Shown here: in pieces, positions 44,468 through 52,349 of the stretch
Position numbering within the stretch: the stretch's first letter is position 1
How the letters are laid out: each line of letters begins with the position of its first letter
Source: Candidatus Sulfuritelmatomonas gaucii
GTDB taxonomy: Bacteria > Acidobacteriota > Terriglobia > Terriglobales > Acidobacteriaceae
Assembly: GCA_900290245.1 (NCBI GenBank)
Contig: OKRB01000078.1
Coordinates: 30,817 to 94,816 of the forward strand
Direction of reading: 5' to 3'
Length of the DNA stretch: 64,000 nucleotides
Notes under the pieces: generated by a model
The model's input: only the letters and a program-made list of their open reading frames with translations
What the model was told of the DNA's origin: nothing
Databases searched by the model: none
Made by a program: the position numbers and the translations under genes

Positions 44468-44495
44468 GCCTCCGCAATTGACGTCAATCGGAGGC
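44468..44495. promoter_or_regulatory. 28-nt nested palindrome between the M19 and paiB genes
   Basis: The centre ATTGACGTCAAT (44477-44488) is a perfect 12-bp palindrome. It is flanked by GCCTCCG (44468-44474) and CGGAGGC (44489-44495), a perfect 7-bp inverted pair, with an extra CA on the left. It lies 46 bp upstream of the M19 start and 92 bp upstream of paiB. It looks like an operator for a dimeric regulator; which protein binds it is unknown. Confidence 0.55.
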
Positions 44496-44587
44496 GCAGC
44501 AATTTTGATATCCTTACTCCCACAGTGTTCCAGTTCACTCGAATCCCGCGGCTTTGATGTCGCGTTGGCTTCCGCCTTCTGATCATT

Positions 44588-45268
44588 ATGTACACACCAA
44601 AGTTCAATCGGGTATCCGATCACGCCATCCTTCTCGAGGCGATGCGTGAGAATTCGTTCGCCATCTTGTTCGGCCCACTCGGCACAAGCAGTACCCCTGG
44701 CGCGCACGCGGCGACGCATCTGCCGCTGATGATCAAAGACGAGGGTGAACACGGCCTGATCGAGGGACATTTCGCTGCGGCCAATCCCCATTGGAAGGCG
44801 CTCGCCGGCCGAAAGACACTGGTGGTTTTTGCCGGGGCGCACAGTTATGTTTCGCCCACCTGCTACACTGAGGCGCTCTCAGTGCCGACCTGGAACTACA
44901 TTGCAGTTCACGCCTACGGCATTCTCTCGCTGGTTGAGGGCTCTCAAGACAAAGAACGCCTGGTCACTGAACTGATTGTCATTCATGAGCCTGGCTTCCT
45001 CGACCGCTGGCGCGAATTTTCCGACGGTTTCCGGCGCACCATGCTGGCCGGCATAAAGGGATTCCGCATCCCCATTGAGCGCATCGAAGGCAAATTCAAA
45101 CTGAGCCAGAACCGGACTCCCGAAGAGCGACGCAACGTGCTTACAGCCCACGCCGCAGGCACTCCCGATCAGCAGGAGCTTGCCCGCTGGATGCAGCGCC
45201 TGGCAGATCCAGGGCTGAATCCGCGCGACCATGAGGAGGCAAAGGGCGCTGGAACCGTAAAGGGCTAG
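44588..45268 (+). CDS. PaiB-family FMN-binding regulator
   Basis: 226 residues starting at ATG 44588. Family-typical segments are the N-terminal MYTPKFNRVSD, ATHLPLMIKDEGEHGLIEGH, the FVVF-type AGRKTLVVFAGAHSYVSP, and VPTWNYIAVHAYG. These make up the split-barrel FMN-binding fold of PaiB, called a transcriptional repressor of sporulation and protease genes in Bacillus; many members have no proven DNA-binding role. It is divergent from the M19 peptidase gene with a strong palindrome between. A tie to peptidase control is attractive but only inferred. Confidence 0.85.
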   Translation: MYTPKFNRVSDHAILLEAMRENSFAILFGPLGTSSTPGAHAATHLPLMIKDEGEHGLIEGHFAAANPHWKALAGRKTLVVFAGAHSYVSPTCYTEALSVPTWNYIAVHAYGILSLVEGSQDKERLVTELIVIHEPGFLDRWREFSDGFRRTMLAGIKGFRIPIERIEGKFKLSQNRTPEERRNVLTAHAAGTPDQQELARWMQRLADPGLNPRDHEEAKGAGTVKG

Positions 45269-45400
45269 CCGGCATTTGTCGCAGGCGGAGCGACCAAGAG
45301 GAAATCAAGGTCTAGTGAGACCTCTAAGGGCCAAGAGGGTTTCAGGACAGCCGGCCTAGAAACCGGCGCTACGATCTTCCTTACGCAATTCAGCATTTGG

Positions 45401-45406
45401 TATACT
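45401..45406 (+). promoter_or_regulatory. -10 box of the tRNA-Leu promoter
   Basis: TATACT, five of six with the -10 consensus, ends 11 bp before the first base of the tRNA. The -35 position, around 45378-45383, shows no strong match. Confidence 0.5.
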
Positions 45407-45417
45407 GACGTTTGCGA

Positions 45418-45502
45418 GCGGAAGTGGTGGAATTGGCAGACACACCATCTTGAGGGGGTGGCGCCGTCAGGCATGCGGGTTCAAGTCCCGCCTTCCGCAC
45501 CA
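45418..45502 (+). tRNA. tRNA-Leu (anticodon GAG)
   Basis: 85 nt including an encoded CCA (45500-45502). The acceptor stem is GCGGAAG (45418-45424) with CTTCCGC (45492-45498). The anticodon stem CCATC/GGTGG holds the loop TTGAGGG, anticodon GAG. A variable arm of class II size and the T-loop TTCAAGT are present, as expected of tRNA-Leu. secG starts 50 bp later and may be co-transcribed. Confidence 0.96.
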
Positions 45503-45552
45503 TCGATCTTCACGTCCTGTTGCCCAGGGCAGTTTGGAAAGCAGCTTAACAA

Positions 45553-45864
45553 ATGCAGATTCTGTTCTATTTCGTCATCGTCGTGCACGTAATTGTGTGC
45601 TTCTTCCTGATCGGCGTTGTGCTGGTTCAACAGGGCCGTTCCGCAGACCTCGCCGGCGCCTTTGGCGGCCAGGGGTCGCAAACCGCCTTTGGCCCGCGTG
45701 CCGCTGCCAATGTGCTCACGCGCCTAACCACCTGGGCGGCGATTATCTTCATGTTCACCTCAATCGGCCTGGTGGTTCTGTTTCAGCGCTCCACGGGATC
45801 GCACTCCGTACTTGAGAGCACTCATCCCGCTCCTGCAAGCGCGCCTGCCAAGCCCGGGAAGTAG
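45553..45864 (+). CDS. secG: Preprotein translocase subunit SecG
   Basis: 103 residues: two transmembrane helices (about 3-22 and 58-78) joined by a loop with the conserved VLVQQGRSADLAGAFGG stretch and a second-helix start at ANVLTRLTTW, then an Ala/Pro-rich tail. SecG aids SecYE and SecA in moving preproteins across the inner membrane. It lies just after tRNA-Leu, a common arrangement for secG in many bacteria. Confidence 0.95.
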   Translation: MQILFYFVIVVHVIVCFFLIGVVLVQQGRSADLAGAFGGQGSQTAFGPRAAANVLTRLTTWAAIIFMFTSIGLVVLFQRSTGSHSVLESTHPAPASAPAKPGK

Positions 45865-45989
45865 AGCAGGGACCGAGGGAACAAGGGGTCGAGGAAACGA
45901 GCAAAAAGCTTCCGTCCCTCCATTGCGGGTTTAGCGCTGCGCAACGGGCTTTGCCACAATTCAGCCCACTCGTGACGAAGAACGGGAAC

Positions 45990-46630
45990 TTACTTCGGCG
46001 CTTCCTTCTGCGTGTCGCTTGGCTGCTCGACCGGCTTGGAGAGATGCAGCTTGCTCATTTCCTTAGCTCCAACCGCGGGGTCCATTTGCGTGACTTTGAT
46101 GCCTGTGGCCATCGTTGACGATGTCCATTTCAAATAGTAGGTCTTACCCGCTTCCGCCACGAACCGAATCCGCTCATTCATTTTCTTTGTGGCGTCATTG
46201 ACGGCGGCGCCCGCTGCCGTGAAAACGTCGACAGTGTACATCTCCGGCAGTCCGGTTACGACCACTGTTCCCGGATCCACCTCTGTTCCCGCATATTCAT
46301 TGTTTTTGAGATAGGCGAGGTAAACTCCGTTGACGTAGAGGTGATCATGGGAGGCGGAACCGGTAAACCTGCCCACGCGGTAGATGAAGACAAGAGCCTT
46401 GCCCGCCGATGGAGCGGCTGGCGGGGGCGCCGGTAGATGAAGACAAGAGCCTTGCCCGCCGATGGAGCGGCTGGCGGGGGCGCCGGTTTGGCGTCCTGGG
46501 CCGAAGCCGGCGTCATGCCGCCAAGGAACAGCAATGCGAAGAAGACAAGAAGGTTTGTTGCGAGAATGTGAAATGCGCTCTCGGCGCGGCAAACACGGGC
46601 AACTGGATCAGGCATAAAGTTACTACGCAT
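45990..46630 (-). pseudogene. DUF2846 secreted protein, disrupted by a 53-bp tandem duplication
   Basis: The N-terminal frame from ATG 46630 (or 46615) gives a signal peptide ending PASAQ and the start of a DUF2846 domain, PSAGKALVFIYR. The rest of the domain, VGRFTGSASHDHLYVNGVYL to a Lys-rich end at 45990, is in another frame. Between them is a perfect 53-bp tandem duplication (46381-46433 and 46434-46486). Removing one copy restores one open frame of about 195 residues. DUF2846 proteins are secreted or lipoprotein-like and of unknown function. As it stands, the product is truncated after the first copy. Confidence 0.8.
46381..46486. repeat. Perfect 53-bp tandem duplication
   Basis: Two adjacent identical 53-base units, 46381-46433 and 46434-46486, each beginning TAGATGAAGACAAGAGCC on the plus strand. 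Unit length is not a multiple of three, so it shifts the frame of the minus-strand gene it lies in. The lack of any difference between copies indicates a very recent event or an assembly join. Confidence 0.95.
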
Positions 46631-46771
46631 TTGAGCACTCTTTTTGGTCCCTCAGAGGCTGGGAATTGCACCGGGGCCCTGATTTGAGATAGCCTGCACG
46701 CCAACGATTCATGATTCGGTGGAGAAGATGTAATCCAATCGATTTGGGTAGTCGTCGCTTCGATTGCTTTT

Positions 46772-47221
46772 TCACTCGGTCCTTGCCTTTACATAACCGG
46801 CAGTTCCTGCACCGACCGGCACTTCGGGCGGTGATGCGCTTTCGCCCTTCAGTCGCTTCAGGGCCGCATCCACCCGCTTCTTGAAGTCCGACTGGTCATT
46901 GTGGCCCCAGCCGCTGTAGTTCGAGATAACCTGCATCTCGCAGCCCGGGCCCTTTTCCACGAGCCTCACGTGATTCTCCCGCTGCAGGAGCACACCGCTC
47001 ACGTCGAAATGCACTTCATGTTTGGGTTGGAAGTCGGCCTTCATGTGGGCGTCGTCGGAGTTCTTGACGTTGTAGTTGTCCTTATGGCTCAGCGTGTCCT
47101 TCACTGCGCCCCACATCACATCGCAAGTGTCGGGATAGGTTGTTTTGTATGATTCGCTCATTGCGGGCAGGGCGAGCGCCAGTGGCATGAACGCCGCGAG
47201 CACGTAACTCAGTTTCTTCAT
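46772..47221 (-). CDS. Secreted hypothetical protein
   Basis: 149 residues from ATG 47221, chosen for GAGGAG about seven bases upstream and a signal peptide (KKLSYVLAAFMPLALALPAM). The mature part is a small alpha/beta domain with CDVMWGAVKDTLSHKDNYNV, KHEVHFDVSGVLLQRENHV and an SGWGHNDQSDFKKRVDAALK helix, reminiscent of secreted proteins of the DUF3568/BamC-like kind, but no firm match is claimed. Two cysteines may form a disulfide. It probably acts in the periplasm. Confidence 0.65.
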   Translation of the reverse strand: MKKLSYVLAAFMPLALALPAMSESYKTTYPDTCDVMWGAVKDTLSHKDNYNVKNSDDAHMKADFQPKHEVHFDVSGVLLQRENHVRLVEKGPGCEMQVISNYSGWGHNDQSDFKKRVDAALKRLKGESASPPEVPVGAGTAGYVKARTE

Positions 47222-47558
47222 GGCAAGTCTCCTCGCATAGTCGTGCCTCTCCTCAAGCCAGGGAATCTGAAAGGGGACCCGGGACCGGTTTTCCGACAAG
47301 CGAAGGATAGTCTTTTACGAGACGACGTCGGTGCGCGGGATCACCGTAGGAGGTGACTACAGCAATTCCTGACTTGCTGTGGCCTTTCTGGTTTTCGCGC
47401 AAGGACGCAGCTCCCCGGATCTTCCAGCTCAACGACGAAGACACATCGTTGGAGATGTCAGGGGTTGCATCGACTCGGGTGTACCGGCTTCCGGATGCAG
47501 TGACTCAGGGATTGCGGTAACGCTCTGCCGTCTTGTAGGCGCCACGGCCGCCGGATTT
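47222..47558. other. Gene-free stretch between lolA and the secreted protein gene
   Basis: No supported gene. It contains the promoter and ribosome site of the minus-strand secreted-protein gene and the 3' region of lolA, including a weak GCCGCC/GGCGGC inverted pair near 47555-47575. Short open frames here show no family resemblance. Confidence 0.5.
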
Positions 47559-48254
47559 CTACACAGGCGGCATCGCTTCGACCACTGGCACCCCAGGCGG
47601 CGGAGTGAACTGAAAGACCCCTGCAGGAATCGTCGCGTTCGTCTGTTCGTTGGTGAACGTGAATCGCGTGATTGCGCCGTCAGGCTCGTCCACTTCAATG
47701 GCGGTGATGTCTCCTTCGACGGTCACCGTCAACGAGAGCCGTGTGACGCGGTTTTCCTGGCCTTTGGGTTCTCCGGTCAGCGTGAAAGAGCCGTTAGAAG
47801 CGGCCGTCAGCTTCAGGCCGGTGACTTCTTTTTCAAGCTCGGTGTGTCCGAGCAGAAAGCGAAGCGGCGAACGCAGGTCGTCCACCTCTTTTGCTGGAAT
47901 GCGCTGCACCTGGGCGTCGCCTTTGGAGTAGAACCACGCAAATTTGCCATCGAGCAGGAAGATCTTTCCTGGCGGCGAGCTGTACTGCCAAAGCATGCGG
48001 CCCGGTTTACGCAAGAACAGCGTGCCGCTCTCGGTGCGATCCATGCCCAGTCCGGAATAATTCTCGCTAAATCCGGCTTTCAGCGAATGCAGTTGGTCAT
48101 AATGGCGATCGACGCGCTGCGCCAGCTCGTGCGCGGTTGGAGGCGACGGGCTCTGCGCGAATCCGCAATTCGCAGCGGCGCAAAGAAGCAGTGAGACACC
48201 GGCACCCCAGAAGTAGAAGCGATTGTCGCGGTGAAACAGGGCGCCGAGCGTCAT
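47559..48254 (-). CDS. lolA: LolA-like outer-membrane lipoprotein carrier
   Basis: 231 residues from ATG 48254, which overlaps the stop of the pseudopilin gene (ATGA). A signal peptide ends near NCGFAQ. The LolA core follows: AHELAQRVDRHYDQLHSLKA, FSENYSGLGMDRTESGTLFL, KPGRMLWQYSSPPGKIFLLD, and FLLGHTELEKEV. LolA shuttles lipoproteins through the periplasm from LolCDE to LolB. Coupling to a pilin-type gene is unusual. A LolA-like role in another export process is possible. Confidence 0.85.
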   Translation of the reverse strand: MTLGALFHRDNRFYFWGAGVSLLLCAAANCGFAQSPSPPTAHELAQRVDRHYDQLHSLKAGFSENYSGLGMDRTESGTLFLRKPGRMLWQYSSPPGKIFLLDGKFAWFYSKGDAQVQRIPAKEVDDLRSPLRFLLGHTELEKEVTGLKLTAASNGSFTLTGEPKGQENRVTRLSLTVTVEGDITAIEVDEPDGAITRFTFTNEQTNATIPAGVFQFTPPPGVPVVEAMPPV

Positions 48255-48787
48255 TGCAACAACTGCGTGCAATTGGTGCCGCCGGCCGGATCATACTTGG
48301 CCGCGCCGCCGAATTGATCGGTGCAGAATCCACGATCGCCGGTTTTGCCCACCGCCTGCGGAACCGCAGTGATGGTATAGGCTGTGATCTTGTCGGTGCC
48401 GTTGATCGTGACCTTCTGGCAATTGGTGATGCTGAAGAGATAACCGGATTTGTAACCGGAGGCCAGATCCGCGCCGATCAGCTGCGCCGAAGTGGGTGAG
48501 GGAGCTCCGGAGCCGGGTTCGCCGCCGAGGGATGTCAGCGCGCAGGCGTACCCGTTTGCGGGATAGGTGGATTCGTACTGAATTTCGGCCTGTGTAAGAG
48601 CGCGCAAGGAGTTGATCGCCGACACTTCATTGGCGTGTTTCTTCATCACGCCAATCGTCGGGATGGCCATCAACATCAGAATCAGAATGATGGCGATGAC
48701 GATCAGCAGTTCCATCAGAGTGAAACCATTGGGCGCATGAAAACGGCGCACGCGATTGCGGCGGGAGAGCGAAAACTTGCAAGTCAT
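48251..48787 (-). CDS. Type IV pilin-like / type II pseudopilin
   Basis: 178 residues with a basic leader and a prepilin site: cleavage after Gly in NG|FTLMELLIVIAIILIL, with the conserved Glu at mature position 5. The hydrophobic helix is followed by a globular domain with cysteines near positions 102, 143, 157 and 173, typical of PilA/GspG-like proteins with one or two disulfides. It would be processed by PilD and built into a pilus or pseudopilus. No other pilus genes are next to it. It is the first gene of a two-gene unit with lolA. Confidence 0.88.
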   Translation of the reverse strand: MTCKFSLSRRNRVRRFHAPNGFTLMELLIVIAIILILMLMAIPTIGVMKKHANEVSAINSLRALTQAEIQYESTYPANGYACALTSLGGEPGSGAPSPTSAQLIGADLASGYKSGYLFSITNCQKVTINGTDKITAYTITAVPQAVGKTGDRGFCTDQFGGAAKYDPAGGTNCTQLLQ

Positions 48788-48901
48788 GGGATTCCTGTCC
48801 CTCGTGGAGCAGGCCGCTCAGAAGCAGGCCGTCCGAGAAAATGCTACAACGTAAAGACGCGAAAGGGAAATGCGACGCTCGAAAGACAGCTTTTAGCCAT
48901 T

Positions 48902-49049
48902 AGCTTCTAGCTGCTAGCTCATTTCCCTTACGTTCAACCGCCGGCGCAAACCCCTTGCCGCGGAGAGGTACCTTTGCCTGCAGACAGGTTTGCGAGACAG
49001 GCGTATGCGGACCGAAGGGCTAGAAGCCAGGAGCTAGCAGGAAAAAGCT
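48902..49049. repeat. Second copy region of the AGCTTCTAGC intergenic repeat
   Basis: AGCTTCTAGCTGCTAGCTC at 48902-48920 is the exact inverse complement of 30389-30407. A diverged inverted partner, GGGCTAGAAGCCAGGAGCTAGC, starts near 49018, so the 267-bp region can form a long hairpin. It separates the pseudopilin start from the M16 peptidase end. Confidence 0.65.
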
Positions 49050-49054
49050 ACTTT

Positions 49055-50329
49055 TCAGCACACCAGCATGGCGCGGCTCAGCTTCACGCTGTCGAGGCGG
49101 CCGAGCAACGTGACAGCGATGCGCTCCGGCTGGAAGAGCCGCTGCGCCATCGTTCGCACTTGTTCGGCATTTACCTCATCAATGCGGGCGATGATCTCGT
49201 CGGCGGTGAAGAACTGGTGGAAGTACATCTCCTGCCGGGCCAGGTTTGCCATCCGCGAGTTGGAACTTTCGAGACCGAGCAGGATGTTGCCCCTCACTTG
49301 ATCCTTGGCGCGTGTCAGTTCCTCTTCGCCGACGGGAGTCTCCTTCAAATTGCGAAATTCGGCAAGGATCAGATCCACGACTTCGACCGCCTTGCTTGCC
49401 GAAGTGCCGGCATAGACGCACAGGTTTCCCGTGTCGCGATAGGGGCTCAGATCGGAATACACCGAATACGCCAGGCCGCGCTCCTCACGGATGGTTTGAA
49501 AGAGCCGGGAGCTCATGCCGCTGCCAAGAACCGTATTCAGAATCAGGGTGGCGTACCGATTATCGTCTGTGATGGAAGGCGCGGGCACGCCCAGGCAGAT
49601 CTGCACCTGCTCAAGAGCCTTTTTGTTGCGCAGGATAATGCGCGCGCTTGGCTCGGGCGCGGAAAGCTCCTGCGGCGGCGCACCGCTCGGCAGGGCAGAG
49701 AACTTTTCTGCAACAGCGGCAGTGAACCGGTCGTGGTCCAGGTTTCCGGCCGCGGAAAAGACCATGTTCTCCCCGTGAAACCGGGCGCCGTGGTAGGTAA
49801 AGAGATGTTGCTGGCCCAGCCGCCCCACCGTCTCGGTGGTGCCCAGGATCGGCTTGCCCAGCGGATGCCCTTTCCAGAAACTTTGTGTGAACAGTTCGTG
49901 CACCAGCACGTCGGGATTGTCTTCGTCGATTTTGATCTCTTCCAGAATCACGCCGCGCTCGCGCTCGATCTCCGTCTCGGCGAAGGTGGGGTTCAGCACC
50001 ATATCGGTAAGGACGTCCAGCGCGATGGGCACGTGGTCAGCGAGCGACTTGACGTTGAAGCAGATGGTTTCCTTGCTGGTGAAGGCGTCGAGGTTGCCAC
50101 CGATGGAATCCATCTCGCGCGCGATGCGCTGCGCTGACCGTGAACGCGTGCCTTTGAAGAGCATGTGCTCCACAAAGTGCGAGATCCCGTTCACCTCCGC
50201 GGTTTCGCAGCGCGAGCCGGACTTGACCCACACGCCCATGGCCACCGAGCGGAGATGATCCATGCGCTCGGTCAGCACGATCAGGCCGTTCGGCAGTACG
50301 GTGCGGCGAAGATTTCGCTCAGCGTTCAT
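49055..50329 (-). CDS. M16-family zinc peptidase (single-chain, MPP-like)
   Basis: 424 residues from ATG 50329, at which the conserved NLRRTVLPNGLIVLTERM begins; the open frame extends upstream to 50416 without support. The inverted zinc motif HFVEHMLFKGT is present with a downstream ERERGVILEEI Glu, and the C-terminal half holds the second M16 domain (ALEQVQICLGVPAP, GSGMSSRLFQTIREERGLAY). No signal peptide is seen, so it is cytosolic. Such pitrilysin-type enzymes degrade short peptides. It is divergent from rlmN across 137 bp. Confidence 0.92.
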   Translation of the reverse strand: MNAERNLRRTVLPNGLIVLTERMDHLRSVAMGVWVKSGSRCETAEVNGISHFVEHMLFKGTRSRSAQRIAREMDSIGGNLDAFTSKETICFNVKSLADHVPIALDVLTDMVLNPTFAETEIERERGVILEEIKIDEDNPDVLVHELFTQSFWKGHPLGKPILGTTETVGRLGQQHLFTYHGARFHGENMVFSAAGNLDHDRFTAAVAEKFSALPSGAPPQELSAPEPSARIILRNKKALEQVQICLGVPAPSITDDNRYATLILNTVLGSGMSSRLFQTIREERGLAYSVYSDLSPYRDTGNLCVYAGTSASKAVEVVDLILAEFRNLKETPVGEEELTRAKDQVRGNILLGLESSNSRMANLARQEMYFHQFFTADEIIARIDEVNAEQVRTMAQRLFQPERIAVTLLGRLDSVKLSRAMLVC

Positions 50330-50466
50330 CGATATCCGGTTGAACTCGATTGTAGGGCAATTGCGGACGCTCAGAGCCCGTGCATGTAATTCAGGAGATT
50401 CGAGGGAACAGGTCAAACTGCGCCGGGGCCAGCCAACGGCTAAGATAATCTTTTCCGAGCCCCGCG

Positions 50467-51657
50467 ATGCCTAAACAATCAAATCAACTCACCCTATTAG
50501 ACGCCTCGAACCTGCCGGGCGGATGCAAACCGCCGCTGTTTGGGTTGGATGCAGAAGCGCTCGCGGCGCGCATGGTGGACCTTGGGGAGCCGGCTTTCCG
50601 CGGGAGGCAGATTGCTGAAGCCATGTATAGTCAATGGCTTAAAGAACTTCACGAAATCACTACATTGCCTAAGCCTTTGCGCCGACGGCTCGCCGATCAA
50701 GGGTGGCAAATCGGTCGCCCGGGCATCTCCAGGGCCTTCCAGTCTGCTGACGGCACCGAGCGCTACCTGATTGAATTTGAAGGTTCTGGCCCCAAAAATG
50801 AGACAACCGAGGCTGTCTGGATGCCCGAGGGCGATGGCGGTGAGGCCGGCGATGGAAGCGATGATCATTCAAAGAATTGGCGCCGCGCCACAGTTTGCGT
50901 TTCAAGCCAGATAGGTTGCGCGGTCAATTGCCAGTTTTGCCTTACTGCGAAGCTCGGACTGCAGCGAAACCTCAACGCGGGAGAAATTGCGGGGCAGGTA
51001 GTGGCAGTACTCGAGCGCCATGCCGTTCGTGTCGGCCGCGACCGCGTGAACCTGGTCTTCATGGGCATGGGCGAGCCGTTTCTGAACTACGACAACTTCA
51101 TGGCCGCAGTGCGCCTGCTGGTGCGCGAGGTTGGCCTGAGCCCGCTGCGCATGACGGTTTCCACTTCGGGAATCGTTCCCGGCATTGAGCGCTTTGCGCA
51201 GGAACCGCCGGAGGTGCGCCCGAAGCTGGCTATCAGCCTGAACGCGCCGAATGACGCGATCCGCGCCGAGGTGATGCCGATCAATCGCAAGTGGCCCATT
51301 GCCGCGGTTGTCGATGCCGTGCGCAAGGTCTCGCTGCGCCCGCGTGAGCGCATCACATTCGAGTACGTGCTGCTGGGCGGCGTCACAGATCAGCCGGGAC
51401 ATGCGCGCGAGCTTGCGCGCCTCGTGCGCAGTACAGGATTGGCCGCGAAGGTCAATTTAATCGCATGGAACCCGGGGCCCGGCATCGCTTACACGACGCC
51501 GAGTGTTGCAGACGTTGAAGCGTTTCGGGCGCTGATGGCAGGGGAGGGAATTCCCGTTTACCTGCGCCAGCCGCGCGGGCGCGACATCTTCGCCGCCTGC
51601 GGACAGCTCAAGCGCACCGTGGAGTCGTCAACGGCGGCCCAACCCTCATCAAGCTGA
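50467..51657 (+). CDS. rlmN: 23S rRNA (adenine-2503-C2) methyltransferase
   Basis: 396 residues. Radical-SAM motif CAVNCQFC (CxxxCxxC) follows SSQIGC, as in RlmN. The mechanism also needs two further cysteines: one near the C-terminus (FAACGQLK) and the one in the SSQIGC segment region. Also seen are LVFMGMGEPFLNYDNF and the ISLNAPND and PINRKWPI segments. It methylates A2503 of 23S rRNA and often tRNA A37 as well. An acidic insert (about residues 119-136, GDGGEAGDGSDDHS) is not common. It lies alone. Confidence 0.94.
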   Translation: MPKQSNQLTLLDASNLPGGCKPPLFGLDAEALAARMVDLGEPAFRGRQIAEAMYSQWLKELHEITTLPKPLRRRLADQGWQIGRPGISRAFQSADGTERYLIEFEGSGPKNETTEAVWMPEGDGGEAGDGSDDHSKNWRRATVCVSSQIGCAVNCQFCLTAKLGLQRNLNAGEIAGQVVAVLERHAVRVGRDRVNLVFMGMGEPFLNYDNFMAAVRLLVREVGLSPLRMTVSTSGIVPGIERFAQEPPEVRPKLAISLNAPNDAIRAEVMPINRKWPIAAVVDAVRKVSLRPRERITFEYVLLGGVTDQPGHARELARLVRSTGLAAKVNLIAWNPGPGIAYTTPSVADVEAFRALMAGEGIPVYLRQPRGRDIFAACGQLKRTVESSTAAQPSSS

Positions 51658-51717
51658 TTGCCGGTCGAAAACTCGATGCCGGCGGATGAATGCGATATGA
51701 ATGTAGAAGGCGTGTGC

Positions 51718-52188
51718 CTAATTGCTCGGCATCGGCAGCGGCTTCACACTTCCGCAGTCAGCGCCCTTGTAGACCGAAGTCGAATTCATCGTCATGGTCA
51801 TTGCCTGGCCGGTCGGCATCGCCATTGACAAATTCATGGTCGTCTTTGTTGTATTCGCATCCACGAATGTGGTCTGTATGGTGCCGGTCATGTTCGTCCG
51901 GCCGGAGCAGGTCAGATTCGCGGTCATGCCGCTCGCAGTAAGCGAAACATTGGTCACCTGGCACTGCGCCGATTGCGGATTAGTATATGGGCCGCCATAT
52001 TTATCGATCATCGCCTGCGTCACGCAAACCTGCTGCGTCTGCGACCCCATGTTCGGCATAGCGGGCATCCCGCTCATGCTCATGCTGCTGGTGATTTCCC
52101 AAAGGCCGGCCTTCCTCTGTCCCTGCGCGAGTGGCGCAAGAGCAATCAAACAACAGGCTATGATCGTCCAAATCCGGGTCTTGCTCAT
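51718..52188 (-). CDS. DUF3617-family secreted protein
   Basis: 156 residues from ATG 52188 behind GGAGG. A signal peptide ends near PLAQGQ and the mature part opens with RKAGLWEITSSMSMSGMP, the DUF3617 signature (GLWE), followed by a Met/Thr-rich beta domain with conserved cysteines in QVCVTQAM, SAQCQVTN, LTCSGRTN and GADCGS. DUF3617 proteins are small periplasmic proteins of unknown role. It lies alone between rlmN and the large M16 peptidase gene. Confidence 0.85.
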   Translation of the reverse strand: MSKTRIWTIIACCLIALAPLAQGQRKAGLWEITSSMSMSGMPAMPNMGSQTQQVCVTQAMIDKYGGPYTNPQSAQCQVTNVSLTASGMTANLTCSGRTNMTGTIQTTFVDANTTKTTMNLSMAMPTGQAMTMTMNSTSVYKGADCGSVKPLPMPSN

Positions 52189-52349
52189 ACATCCTCCGCG
52201 CAGCCTTATCGTCCATGTTTAAAGCAGGTGGGTGCGTGCATCGACTTTACGCCAATTCCTCGGCGCGAGGAAGACCCACTTTTCCAGAGTCGAGTCAGGT
52301 GCCAGGCGCGGGCTTGCGCAGATGCCGGTTGTCTTCGGCGGGCAGGCGC

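Noticed and set aside
48974..50137. Open frame of 387 codons on the plus strand
   Set aside because: Mirror of the M16 peptidase gene, which carries the zinc motif and other family features on the minus strand.
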